Positions 46,600 through 56,974 of a stretch of DNA of 64,000 nt are shown piece by piece (position 1 is the stretch's first letter; each line of letters begins with the position of its first letter). Below the pieces are notes generated by a model. That model was not told the origin of the DNA and searched no databases. It worked only from the letters and a program-made list of their open reading frames with translations. This stretch comes from Prostheceraeus crozeri (Eukaryota > Platyhelminthes > Polycladida > Euryleptidae), in contig CAJQUW010010458.1 in the NCBI GenBank assembly GCA_907163375.1, forward strand, positions 372,001 through 436,000, written 5' to 3'. Position numbers and translations under genes: made by a program.

Positions 46600-47425
46600 G
46601 AAGTCATTGGAGACTATTCCTAATTACACGCTGACACCTGGCATTACACAGGCCTTTCTCCCACTGAAGTTTGGAGGTCTCGGATTGAGGAGAGCTATTC
46701 ATGTCTCTGCCAGCTTTCATTGGGTCAGTTAATGGCGTTGCTAGGACAGTATCAGAAATGCTCCACGATTTCCAATCGGACCCTGATCCGTCTTCTAGTG
46801 AAGCAAGACGGGAAGCAAAACTCCCCGGAAATGTTGCACCTACAGGAGAACAAATCTAATATCAGAAAGCATGGGATCTACCGTTGGTAAATAATCAATT
46901 TGATGCGCTTCTGAATTCAACATCCAATGTCCAGACAAAAAAAGCAGACTCCTATCTGCTTTATCCCTTGGAGTTGGTGCTTGGCTCAACGCTATCCCAC
47001 TTCCAAGTCGTGGCCTCAAACTAGACACCGAACAGCTACGTACATGTATATCAATAGCTCTCCGACTTGGGGATAATACTCGTATTTGTGCATCTTTCAT
47101 ACGCAAGTGTGGATCGAACATCGACAGTTGTGGCACGCATGGTCTGAGTTGCCGCTTTAACTCAGGAAGAACTGCACGACATACAGAGGCCAACGATATA
47201 ATTCGAAGATCGGTAGTTTATACCGGCTTGCCTGCTATTCTTGAGCCGCACGGTCTCTGTCGTGATGACGGGAAGAGGCCGGATGGTGTAACTCTAACCC
47301 CCTGGAGCAGAGGTAGGCAGCTTGTCTGAGACTTCACATGTGTCGAAATGTTGCCACAAGCAACCTCAAAATTTCAAGTCTCGAAGGGGGAAAGTTGGCT
47401 TCACGAGCGGAGGACAAAAAGCGGA
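46600..47425 (+). mobile_element. RLE-class LINE, C-terminal zinc-knuckle and endonuclease part
   Basis: Plus strand. LPLKFGGLGLRRAIHVSASF opens the piece (several frame changes follow). Then one frame carries SRLLSALSLGVGAWLNAIPL, a CCHC-type knuckle in CGSNIDSCGTHGLSC, RHTEANDIIRRSVVYTGLPA, and RPDGVTLTPWSRGRQLV followed by a stop (TGA where W is usual) and DFTCVEML. RPD followed some 14 residues later by D fits the R/KPD-(x)n-D/E signature of the restriction-like endonuclease of R2/NeSL-type LINEs. The coding sequence is cut at 47425 by the 4.56-kb transposon and resumes at 51986. Confidence 0.7.
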
Positions 47426-47681
47426 CACACCCGGCGGGAAGCCCTTTAAGAAGTGAAAAAAAGTGCAGCCAAAAGTAAAGGTATATTTCAATACTGCTTA
47501 CCTAGCTGTGTTTGAAAATGTGTGTCCTTAAAATCTTCTATGCCCTTCTTGCCAGAAAATCATAGGTATCGATTTGTCATAAAAACTGCTCTAATGTATT
47601 TTCCTATAGAAATTAGCATTTGATTGGATTGTGCAGACAGCATAAAAAAGTGCAGGCATAACTAATAGTATATATCAACTA

Positions 47682-48678
47682 CACTGTAAATCGCTCAGTA
47701 CCAATCACATACGAAGGATGCATACCAAAATATTTTTTTGGTATATTTCTGTATGATCTTGGTATATATTTGTATGCTTTTCGCATGTTATTTCAAGTGT
47801 GGTATGCTTTACATACTAAAGCCATACCAGCACAATGTTAAAAGAAAGCATCAATCATGTCCAAAGTATATTGATTTAAGGCTTTTTGTCAATAAAGATC
47901 ACACTAATGCTACTACTGCTTTGTAAGTAGTGAGATAATGACATTTTATAGTCAAACTAACAATACTGAATTCGATTTTAATACATGCAAGTCCGAGGCA
48001 TTTCATAAATAATCAATAAGTATTTGACCACCAACAATTATGCATTATGTAATTTTGAAATGAAGCATATTATCAATCTGAAATAAAAACACATTGTAAT
48101 TCATGAATGCAAAAATAGTTATGTTTGAGATATATAAGTCAACATGGTTGCTGAAAAGTTATCGTTTTATTGAAATGATGTTTATCAATTTAGTTCAAGG
48201 AAATGAGATAATTATGAGTCTTGTGAATGCTATAAGACAAGTTGCAAGATGACATGCGGCTTTAATTCCACGACAAATCTAATCTAGTTAAATGCCACAC
48301 TTTCACAAAGAAATGTTCACGGCTGGTATTACTGGAAACAAGTTATTTGTAAGTAATATCTAGTATAACATATTTTTTGCCATATGACATAAAGCTATTC
48401 ATACGAAAGACATACGAAACACATACCAATTTGCATCGGGTCTCGTATATAAAACATACTAAGAATTCGTGTTTCAACGTAAAACAGCCAATCACAGTTA
48501 GCATAGTTCGTATCGTTTACATACCAATCACATACGAAAGTAAATGGCCATTCGTATGAAAAACATACCAGATTTCTTTATATATACCAGAATCTCGTAT
48601 CAAATGTTGGTTTCAAATTGTATGTAAACTTATTGGTATGTGTTTGTATGTAATTTTCGTATCCAGCGATTTACAGTG
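47682..48678. mobile_element. 997-bp TIR element with TA duplication, nested in the left TIR
   Basis: It begins CACTGTAAATCGCT and ends AGCGATTTACAGTG, flanked by TA on both sides (47680-47681 and 48679-48680). The homologous right TIR of the host transposon carries the undisturbed site GTATATATCAACTATGACTG with a single TA, which proves insertion with TA duplication. Subterminal DNA is full of CATAC(C/G)A(A) motifs and their complements. No transposase gene; the longest frames are about 60 codons. The TA target suggests a Tc1/mariner-type partner, but the CACTG ends are not typical, so the superfamily is open. Confidence 0.88.
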
Positions 48679-49330
48679 TATGACTGCTTGGAGGTATTTG
48701 AAAAAGCATATCTTAAGGTGCCTCTATGCCCTTTTAGCCAGAGAATCATAGATATCGACTTTTCATGGTTGGTAGGCCTATTCTCAGTGACTATACAAAT
48801 TAGTATTTGAACGAACAGTGTGTGAGCAGTATGAAAAATGTGCAGACATAAATAATAATACATTTCAAACATTCTGGATTAATGGTTTTTAATTATGTTC
48901 GTCTTTAAAATCTTCCATTATGTTCTTTTGTTAGAAAATCATAGATAATACTTCTGGCTGAAGATACAGAAACGAAGTCAGCTCTGCTTTATCTGATATG
49001 CATTGATTCATTGAGTGGTCGACAAAGTGTCATTTCACTCATTACTGACATATAAAGCTAAGCAATCATTGAAATAGTAAAACTTATCTGAGATGTCTTT
49101 GTCAAAGTCTGTAAACAACACGCTCGCGAGAAGAAGTGTTGATTGTCTAGCCAATCAGAATACGAGAAAGGTGAACCATCGATTCGTTGTCTGTCACCAT
49201 TTTACATAGAAATTGATGAGAATAAATCTTTGATATCAAGAACATCGTTCGCTTCAAGTAGACAATCTCTTTCTAAGCCATTTCATAGCCTGCAGAGCTT
49301 CACCTCGTGTGTGCATCTTTTGGATCATCA

Positions 49331-51019
49331 ATGATAATGGTGCATAGCACAGAAGCTTGTGGCCTTGAAGAGAACAGACGCAAAGTTTGTATAGTTTGTA
49401 TGAGGATGAGCAATCGCAACATTACGGAAACAATAATGACTCGTCTTCAGGAGAACTTCATTTCGAATTATTATTGTTCAGATGATAGGCTTCCATGCGT
49501 AATCTGCAGCAAGTGCAGCAACGATCTTCGTGATGTTTCAAATGGTAGCAAATCTTCCAACATTTTACCAGACGTATTTGATTATAGTGTCGTTGTTCCT
49601 AAATACACGGCTGCCACTCGTTCTGGAGTTAAACGACTATGTGATTGCTGTATATGTGAAGTAGGTCGGCAAAGTGGTACCAGAGTAGTTCATCATCGAA
49701 TTGGCAGGCCTCCGCATGATTACTCCACGATCCGTCCAGTTCGAACTGGTGTTGCTCGACTGTGTATGGATTGTCTTTCTCCTGTGGGGCTTAGTGTTCC
49801 TCATAGATGCAATGTTTCATCTTTGAGAGGAAACATAAAGGCCATCTGCTCATCATCTGATTCGAAAACACAGCAGCAAGTGGCAGGTACTTCGATTAAT
49901 ATTCAGAAAGAACAGCAGAAATCCCAAGTTATTGAACTACGCACTTCAAATAGAGGCTCCATGACAATTAGTGTTGATAAAGCGTTGACTCCTTCAGTAT
50001 CAGCGAAACAACTGAACAATTTTCAGATCTCTACAAACTTAGCAAACACAAAAATGAAAAGAACCGTAAAACCATTTCTACGCGATGTAAGTGGCCGCAA
50101 ATTTGTAGAATCACATAGTGAGACTTACCTGCAGGACAGAGATAGGGCATTGTCTGATTATTTTTCAATTCGTTTGATCAGTTCGAATGAAGTGGATACC
50201 GATCCACTTGCTGAAATACCTATCATATTTTGCAATGATCTACCTGGCTTCCTTCTGCATGTGTGCTGGAAACGCAACATCAACACAGCTGATTGCAGTG
50301 TCAAATTTGGAATAGATTCAGGAGGCGGATTCTTAAAAATTTGCTTTACCATTTCCTGTAGGATAGAAAGTAGCAGAGCAATGTCTGGTGGCAGCTTAAA
50401 GGAACTCATGATCATTGGAATAGCTCCTGGATTGAAGGAAAATTACTCTAATATAAAGTTTATGATTGAATTATTCAACTTCAATGATATACACATGCCA
50501 ATGACGTATGCCGTTGACCTCAAAATGGCAAACATTTTAGGGGGCATACAAGGTCATGGGAGTACTTTTCCATGCATATGGTGCGAATGTCCAAAGAGCT
50601 TGTTTCACAATGCTGCTTCCAAATCTTTTCCGATCAGAACGATAGGCTCAGTAAAGCTTCAATCCGATTCTTTCAAAAAAAGTGGCAAGGTTGACGCGAA
50701 GGAATATAAAAATTCCGTTCATGAGCCTCTTTTAAAAGGTGACGATCATCAAATATTTATTAATATTCTGCCACCCCCAGAGCTTCATCTCTTGCTACGC
50801 ATAACAAACAGATTATTCAAAGCACTTCAGGAAAAGTGTCCAAATATTGCACAGAACTGGCTAAATCATTGTGGGATTGTTATACCGAAGTTGCATTCAG
50901 GTGAAATGAATGGAAATACATGCCGGCGCTTGCTAAAGAAAGTTGATTTCTTTGCAGATATTTCTGACCCTGAACTTCCAAAATTTCTGACACTTTTAGA
51001 AAATTCAGTCGTGTCGTGA
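49331..51019 (+). CDS. CMC/Chapaev-like transposase (C-terminus decayed)
   Basis: 562 codons from the first in-frame ATG. N-terminal Cys pairs suggest zinc binding: CIVCM (about residue 20), CVICSKC (about 56-62), CDCCIC (about 104) and CMDC (about 145). The catalytic region has D in VKFGIDSGGGFLKICF (codon at 50315) and D in YAVDLKMANILGGIQGHGST (codon at 50516), followed at once by FPCIWCE. A D-x7-G-x7-CPxC layout is the signature of the CMC (CACTA/Mirage/Chapaev) nuclease, compare plant CACTA 'INDFPAYGMLSGWSTHGKLACPYC' (recalled). GEMNGNTCRRLLKKVDFF follows. The frame closes at 51019, but homologous sequence continues out of frame: SCFGNHWDREKF (51022 on), TTSAHVTFVH, then GFGLYSEQQSKSVHFDFSSV up to about 51300. 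This implies about three frame changes. The Chapaev assignment is inference from the motif plus the element's ends. Confidence 0.65.
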   Translation: MIMVHSTEACGLEENRRKVCIVCMRMSNRNITETIMTRLQENFISNYYCSDDRLPCVICSKCSNDLRDVSNGSKSSNILPDVFDYSVVVPKYTAATRSGVKRLCDCCICEVGRQSGTRVVHHRIGRPPHDYSTIRPVRTGVARLCMDCLSPVGLSVPHRCNVSSLRGNIKAICSSSDSKTQQQVAGTSINIQKEQQKSQVIELRTSNRGSMTISVDKALTPSVSAKQLNNFQISTNLANTKMKRTVKPFLRDVSGRKFVESHSETYLQDRDRALSDYFSIRLISSNEVDTDPLAEIPIIFCNDLPGFLLHVCWKRNINTADCSVKFGIDSGGGFLKICFTISCRIESSRAMSGGSLKELMIIGIAPGLKENYSNIKFMIELFNFNDIHMPMTYAVDLKMANILGGIQGHGSTFPCIWCECPKSLFHNAASKSFPIRTIGSVKLQSDSFKKSGKVDAKEYKNSVHEPLLKGDDHQIFINILPPPELHLLLRITNRLFKALQEKCPNIAQNWLNHCGIVIPKLHSGEMNGNTCRRLLKKVDFFADISDPELPKFLTLLENSVVS

Positions 51020-51985
51020 ATTCGTGCTTCGGCAATCATTGGGATCGAGAAAAATTCAAAAGAAAATATCGACGCGTTCTTCGATGCGGACCAAAAATTA
51101 CAGATTCCCACGACAACCTCTGCTCACGTAACATTTGTACATACCTCAGTTTTGTCTCTTCAAAAGGTCTGGCTTTGGATTGTACAGCGAGCAGCAATCC
51201 AAGAGTGTGCATTTCGATTTCAGCTCTGTTTGGAAACATGGAGGCAATGTGAGACTGAATCATCGCCAGTACTCCGAAAAACTCTTGTGTTGTGCGATAC
51301 AATGGACGACATTTATGATTTCTGTATAATTCAAATTTCGACGTTCCATAATTCTGTGATTCACATTTGAAATTCTACGTTTTGATACTCAGTAAAGGAT
51401 TGTTTGTTCTTGAGTCACATTCTGATGTTTTCAGGTCATGAAAAAAATCCAAATTAAACGTTATGGAAGATAAGGCTCATAGTGAAATCATAGATATCTA
51501 TGACAATAGAGACGAACATAATTAAAAACCATTAATCCAGAATGTTTGAAATGTATTATTATTTATGTCTGCACATTTTTCATACTGCTCACACACTGTT
51601 CGTTCAAACACTACTTTGTATAGTCACTGAGAATAGGCCTACCAATCATGAAAAGTCGATATCTATGATTCTCTGGCTAAAAGGGCATAGAGGCACCTTA
51701 AGATATGCTTTTTCAAATACCTCCAAGCAGTCATAGTTGATATATACTATTAGTTATGCCTGCACTTTTTTATGCTGTCTGCACAATCCAATCAAATGCT
51801 AATTTCTATAGGAAAATACATTAGAGCAGTTTTTATGACAAATCGATACCTATGATTTTCTGGCAAGAAGGGCATAGAAGATTTTAAGGACACACATTTT
51901 CAAACACAGCTAGGTAAGCAGTATTGAAATATACCACTTTGGCTGCACTTTTTTTCACTTCTTAGAGGGCTTCCCGCCGGGTGTG

Positions 51986-52201
51986 CGGAGAAAGTATGAA
52001 AGTCTGCAGCATTCATACGTGTTCTGTCCAATTAAAGCAGAAACACTTGGTGCCTGGGGAATGGATGCGCTGACGATGATCAAGGCAATGGCAAAGGAGT
52101 TGCAGACGTCACGGGCGAAGCTCGGGCAACAACGTTTCTTCAAGCAGCGCCTGAGTCCTGCAATACAAAGAGGCAATGTAACCCAGTGTCCAGAGTCCTG
52201 A
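51986..52201 (+). mobile_element. RLE-class LINE, C-terminal end resuming after the transposon
   Basis: The frame continues from the left LINE piece: KYESLQHSYVFCPIKAETLG, AWGMDALTMIKAMAKELQTS and FFKQRLSPAIQRGNVTQCPE, then a stop at 52199-52201. This matches the family's usual ending ('..VAVETLGVWG..A...I..LG......F..QRIS.AIQRGNAASVLG'). No stop interrupts this piece. Confidence 0.75.
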
Positions 52202-52420
52202 ACGAACTCAACTATCTTTAATTCACTCTTTTTAATGTAAACTTCGTCTTCTTCTTTGTATATACTGCGTCGTAAGTGCTTTATTGTTTATTGTTTCATG
52301 TGATCCAATTATTCGGAAGATTCGTGTATAATGTCAGTCCGCAGACTCCATGCTCCATACATGTATCATGAAATGTTGTGACAATCATTGATTGTTTCAA
52401 TGTCGTTTTGTTTTGTTACA

Positions 52421-52622
52421 GGATGGAACTCGTTTCTAATTGAATGGAACAAGTTTTAGACGTTTTTTTAAAAAAAGTTTTTAACTATTTTATTTTCAAA
52501 TTGAATAGGGCAGGTTTTAAAGTAAATAGAATATTTTTGAATTGAATGGGGCACTTTTTAAATGAAGCGGAACAAGTTGTTTTACATGAAACGGAACAAG
52601 TTTGAATTAGAATGGAAAAGGT
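52421..52622. repeat. degenerate tandem repeat, AATTGAATGGAACAAGTTTT core
   Basis: Six or so units of 20-35 bases with the core (A)ATTGAATGG(A/G)(A/G)CAAGTTTT, in the 3' flank of the LINE. It could be the LINE 3' UTR or its tail repeat. Confidence 0.5.
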
Positions 52623-55035
52623 GTATAGGATGCTTAGTTGCTGCTATCATCATCTGTATAATAGAAACTAATGTTTGAAATCTTCGTGTTTAAATCCTAA
52701 TAAACGCAATTAAGGTAATTATAATATAGGCGGCCAGTCAATAATTAGAATAAATTTAATCCTCATGAAGATGATGTTGACCTCTCTAACTCTCTAGTTG
52801 TTCGAAATGGAGTGTGTGATACGAAGCAGTGTAAATCTCTGCTCCAATTCAGCTACAATACCAATGTTCGACAGTGTCCAGCATTGCTTCTCCAACTTCA
52901 TCACTAGCGATGGCTGTGACTCTTCGATTGACCATATTTTCAATTAAATGATGTGTTTCAATGTAAAAGTGCTTTGATTTAGAGAATAAGCAATTTGAAT
53001 GACTTTTATTGCATCTCTCCGAAGGGCTACGCTTCATAGCAGCATGAATGTCTGGCACACAGGCCTATTATTTCATATATCTATAAAGTAAGAGCCATTT
53101 ATTCTACTCCAATTATTAATTTGCTTTTCTTCCAAAGTGTATCGAAGGCAAAATTTAAAAGTTTCATCCAGGGATATCCCTGGTTTCATCTTCGAGGACA
53201 TAGGATAATATGTGGCAATGCTTGTGTAAATAACACTCATTTTCCTTCGTTCTCCTCAAAAAGAAGTGAAAGAGCATTACGATTTTTCCGGAATTGTGAA
53301 TCCTCTCCGCTACACCCTTTGCATGACTTGATCCCTGATAGAATGGCTCATTCTGGTCAACTACGTCAGCCTGTTGCTTTATCTGCTAGACGACTGCATT
53401 CATGTGCATTCATCTGTTCCATGGGTTTGTTGAAGTTAAATGAAAACTCTTCTGAATGGTGAATAAAGATTGTTCTCTGTAAAAAGTTCCATACGAATCC
53501 CTATACCTTGGCCCAAACTTTTGATTATCATTTCACAAAAATACATTTCTTGTCTCGTCTTGTCTTATGACTGTCCTGTAACTTCGACTATAGGCCTTTA
53601 AAATTTATGCATTTTTTCAATAGCTAGAAAAGGTTAACCTGAAGAAATCAATGTCATAAGCGTATAAGGCATCTTTGCACTTCATTTTCTGAGAGTACAG
53701 TTACAAATTTCGAGCCGAGCATTATCTTCTAAGAAATTTAGGCAGATTGATTTAGTTCACACACAGCGTGTCTTTCTAAGTTGAAATATAAGCCTACTTT
53801 TTTTATGTTTCATGTTGATTAAGTAAATGAGGAATGAATCAAAATGGCTTAGGCCAATTGAGCACTTCGAGTGTATTAGCAATTGCAGTTTCTTTCTGAC
53901 ACTTGAACAATACTTGGTACTTCTATTCTTTCTCCCCCACATTTCTGTTGTTGACACTCGAAAGTATTGCATCGTCAATGATCTTCTTTTGCTCCAACGG
54001 GCAGTCTGACTAACGTCGCATAGCGTTGAGTGTGTAAAACTCCTCTTATCTGACTTGTAGAACATTCACAGCCTCAGAAATAGACAACTGCTCGTCATTT
54101 GTCTGTTGACAAAAATCACACGAAGCTCATGATCACAGCTAATTCAACCTATTCTATGCTATTGTAAGTCATCCTTTGAATATCGAAGTTGCCGTTACAA
54201 GTAGAGCGATGCACCAGCCACTTTTAATTAAGTTTGGCTATTTGCCAAAGAAAAATACAAGCATTTTAATCAGACTCAGTCGGTTTTTGATAACTTCAGT
54301 GTCTGAATAAAGTGTCGTTGCGTGTGTCTACTCCAAGCCATGGAAGTTCAAAAATGATAAGTTCTATAGTCGGCCTAAAGCGAGAATGTTCAAATTTAGA
54401 TCATTTTCGTTAATGATCTCCAGTTTTTCACCGCTCACACCGCTAACGTGGAGCAATAGTAGGGAATCGTTGATCGCGGAAAAAAACGCTTAAAAGTTTT
54501 GTGAAATAGTTGAAAGTGTTCAATTTGTGACATTCTTGTTTTGTTTCAAATTGCCAAAATGTTGGAAATTATTAACTCTCAAAAGTTACCGACTTAAAAA
54601 TGACCACTAATTTCATATTTACAGGTCATTTTAAGTAATAATTATGCTAGCAAATTTACGTCATTAAGACAGTCGATCCCCCTCAGTTCGATTCCCATTT
54701 CTAAGAGTTCGATTCCCACTTACTTCTGCCAAATTATGATTTCCACTTGAATTATATTATCATCACAGTTATTAGGCATGCTATTTTATTAGACATGAGT
54801 AAAACGTCGATGCATTGAGTCAAGGTGCTAAAAATGTGTCGATTGAGTCACACGTGAAATCAATGACTGCAATTATTCACAGACCGATAGCCTCGATCCT
54901 TAGCTCTGCATGCTGAACGTTTGGAAACAACTTATTTGTCCTCAAAGGAAATATCAAACAATTTCTATGTATCAGAAGATGGGAGCTACCATTGATATTT
55001 TTGTACCGGTGTTCATTATATCTTTAGTTTCCAAA
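52623..55035. other. no confident gene; possible LINE-like frame at 53265-53460
   Basis: Mostly non-coding. One plus-strand frame (53121-53462) contains SSPLHPLHDLIPDRMAHSGQ and LRQPVALSARRLHSCAFICS, which reads like the tail of a LINE protein but cannot be confirmed. No other supported feature. Confidence 0.35.
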
Positions 55036-55039
55036 TTTC

Positions 55040-55540
55040 ACACAAGCTTATGCGTACACAATCCGATGACCATCTCCAGAATGAAATTGACAATGTCCTC
55101 CATCGGACTTACAAACTTCAGCTTAATGTCAATCTTGGCAAGAGTAGTGTGATGGATGTGGTCACAAAGAAGTCTGTATCTATCGTGCCTATCAGATTAT
55201 CAGACGACATTCCCATGAAAAGCGCTGTTGATGTAAAAATTCTCGGATGTCAATTTTCATGTGATCTAAAATGGATAAAACACATCAACTATACAGTTCG
55301 CAAAGCTTCGAAACCAATTATTTACTTTTAACCTGATTGGTTAACCTTACTTTTAACCGGTTTGGATGCAACGGAGACATCATCTACAACGCTTATTGCG
55401 CTTACATAAGATCTGTTCTCATTTACCCGGTATTTTGTAATATTCCTGACTATCTGAGCAACAAGCTACTTCGACTTGAAAGAAGAGTCTTTAAAATTAT
55501 TGTTGACTCGGTCTCTGGCCTCAAGCGTCCGTCTTAATCA
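55040..55540 (+). mobile_element. LINE reverse transcriptase fragment (CR1/Jockey-like)
   Basis: The first frame reads SDDHLQNEIDNVLHRTYKLQ, LNVNLGKSSVMDV, then KSAVDVKILGCQFSCDLKWI and HINYTVRKASKPI. It continues in another frame with FNRFGCNGDIIYNAYCAYIR, SVLIYPVFCN and LRLERRVFKIIVDS. This order ('LQ..ID....W....L.LN..K..VM', 'K.LG..L..DLKW..HI', 'Y..YIR..L.Y....', 'LER.QKR..KII') is the post-active-site part of CR1/Jockey-type LINE RTs. One frame change lies near 55330. Confidence 0.7.
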
Positions 55541-56974
55541 GAGGTTGGCGACAAGCAGTGTACTAATTTGTTCAAATAAGTGTTGAAGTTTGAGGACCAC
55601 CCGTTGAGAATTTTCCTTGATGAACGAAATGCAGTGATGTGTAAAAATCGATGTGCATTGAAATGACCTAAGGCCAAGACTAAGCGTTTTTTAAATTCTT
55701 TCATTAAATATTGTAATTGACTGATCTATGTGCACTCTCTCTCTCTATACTTCGATTAATATTTTATATCATATGTAAATATGCATAGAATTTGTCAATG
55801 CCCTCACCGCCTTTGAAGCAAAATACAGAATTTTGAATTTTGAAAGCTTGCAGTCCTATATTTTAGTGGGATAACCTATTGTCAGTGCTACTCATTAGAG
55901 TGCTTTCAAGTGATCAGCATCTGCCTGACTTGGCAAATTCGCAATGTCATATTATATATATATATATATATATATATTCGTGTGCATGACAAGACAACTC
56001 AGGACAGATATGATTAGGTAAAAAAGACACATAAAAATAAAAGTAATAAGTCATGCTCAGACTTAAAAGGAAGTTTGATTAAAAACGGACACTAGCCAGC
56101 CAAGTACTGGCCACTTCAGAGGCAGAGTGAAGTTCAGCGAGGCCGCCGATGCCGACACGAAGAGCTGTGACAGGGCAGTCCTTCACGATATGTACCAGTC
56201 TGAGTCTGACCACAGTCGCACAGCGGTTGTGATTAATTCATATTGTGACAATGTCATATTGATTAATTATTATATCAATTACTCTTTCATTGTTTTTAGA
56301 ATTATGGCTTTTAGAATTTATAGACACGTGGGACTACGAGGTAGAGGGTAGAATATTTCTCTACTAAATGTGTCCGTGCAGCCGGCTTAATTTTATTGAA
56401 AATCCTCAAATTTGCATCATACTCTGAGGGAAAGTTGATTTCACTTCAACGTCATGCAATCTTGGAGATTCCCATGCTGATCAACATATTTCTGAAATGT
56501 AACTATTTATGGTGTATTGAATCATGAAAGTGAATAATTAGTCGTTATCTCTGGACACGATGTGATGTTTCAATATACATCAACTGAACACAATGCAATA
56601 ACGAGATGACATGAACATCGCTTACCTACTTATAACATTCAGATACAGCTTGATACTTTATAATATCCATGAGACTATTCAAACAGCAATGAGTTCAATC
56701 AATACGAAGAGAAGAAATCCAGTGACTCATTTCTCATTCTCCCTTCATACATAGTAGTTCCGTAACGACGTATACAACAGAGATTTACGTTAGCGAGAAT
56801 GCTTTGAAACGCCTGTTGTGTCTCACGGTCATGCATCGTAATTTCTGATAATAAAACGGGTTGCCTCGCGTCACTTTATTCAGCTACCTTGTTTGATTGA
56901 CCAGATTTACAGCCTGGTCAGTGCAAATTGAAGCATCTCTCTTTGAAGAGACCTGTCACCAGCAAACAGTGATA
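55541..56974. other. no recognisable gene; 5' flank of the SLC16-like gene
   Basis: Contains an (AT)n microsatellite at 55953-55978. No confident exon or promoter element. A possible splice acceptor (CCAGATTTACAG) ends at 56911, in frame with the downstream gene, so an upstream exon cannot be excluded. Confidence 0.45.

Larger units (their letters stand above)
47426..51985 (+). mobile_element. CMC/Chapaev-like DNA transposon, 4560 bp, TIRs about 480 bp
   Basis: The termini are CACACCCGGCGGGAAGCCC and its exact complement. Inverted repeats extend about 480 bases on each side (right copy 51509-51985; left copy 47426-48904 after discounting a nested 997-bp element). CGGA flanks it on both sides (47422-47425 and 51986-51989). 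Removing the element plus one CGGA restores the LINE frame as AEDKKRRKYESLQHSYVFC. The single long gene encodes a CMC-type transposase. CAC termini and a 4-bp duplication are features of Chapaev elements. Without the nested insert the element is about 3.56 kb. The C-terminal part of the gene is decayed, so this copy is probably inactive. Confidence 0.8.

Noticed and set aside
53121-53462. LINE-like protein tail
   Set aside because: The stretch 'HDLIPDRM..SGQLRQPVALSARRLHS' is suggestive, but I cannot tie it to a family from the sequence alone.
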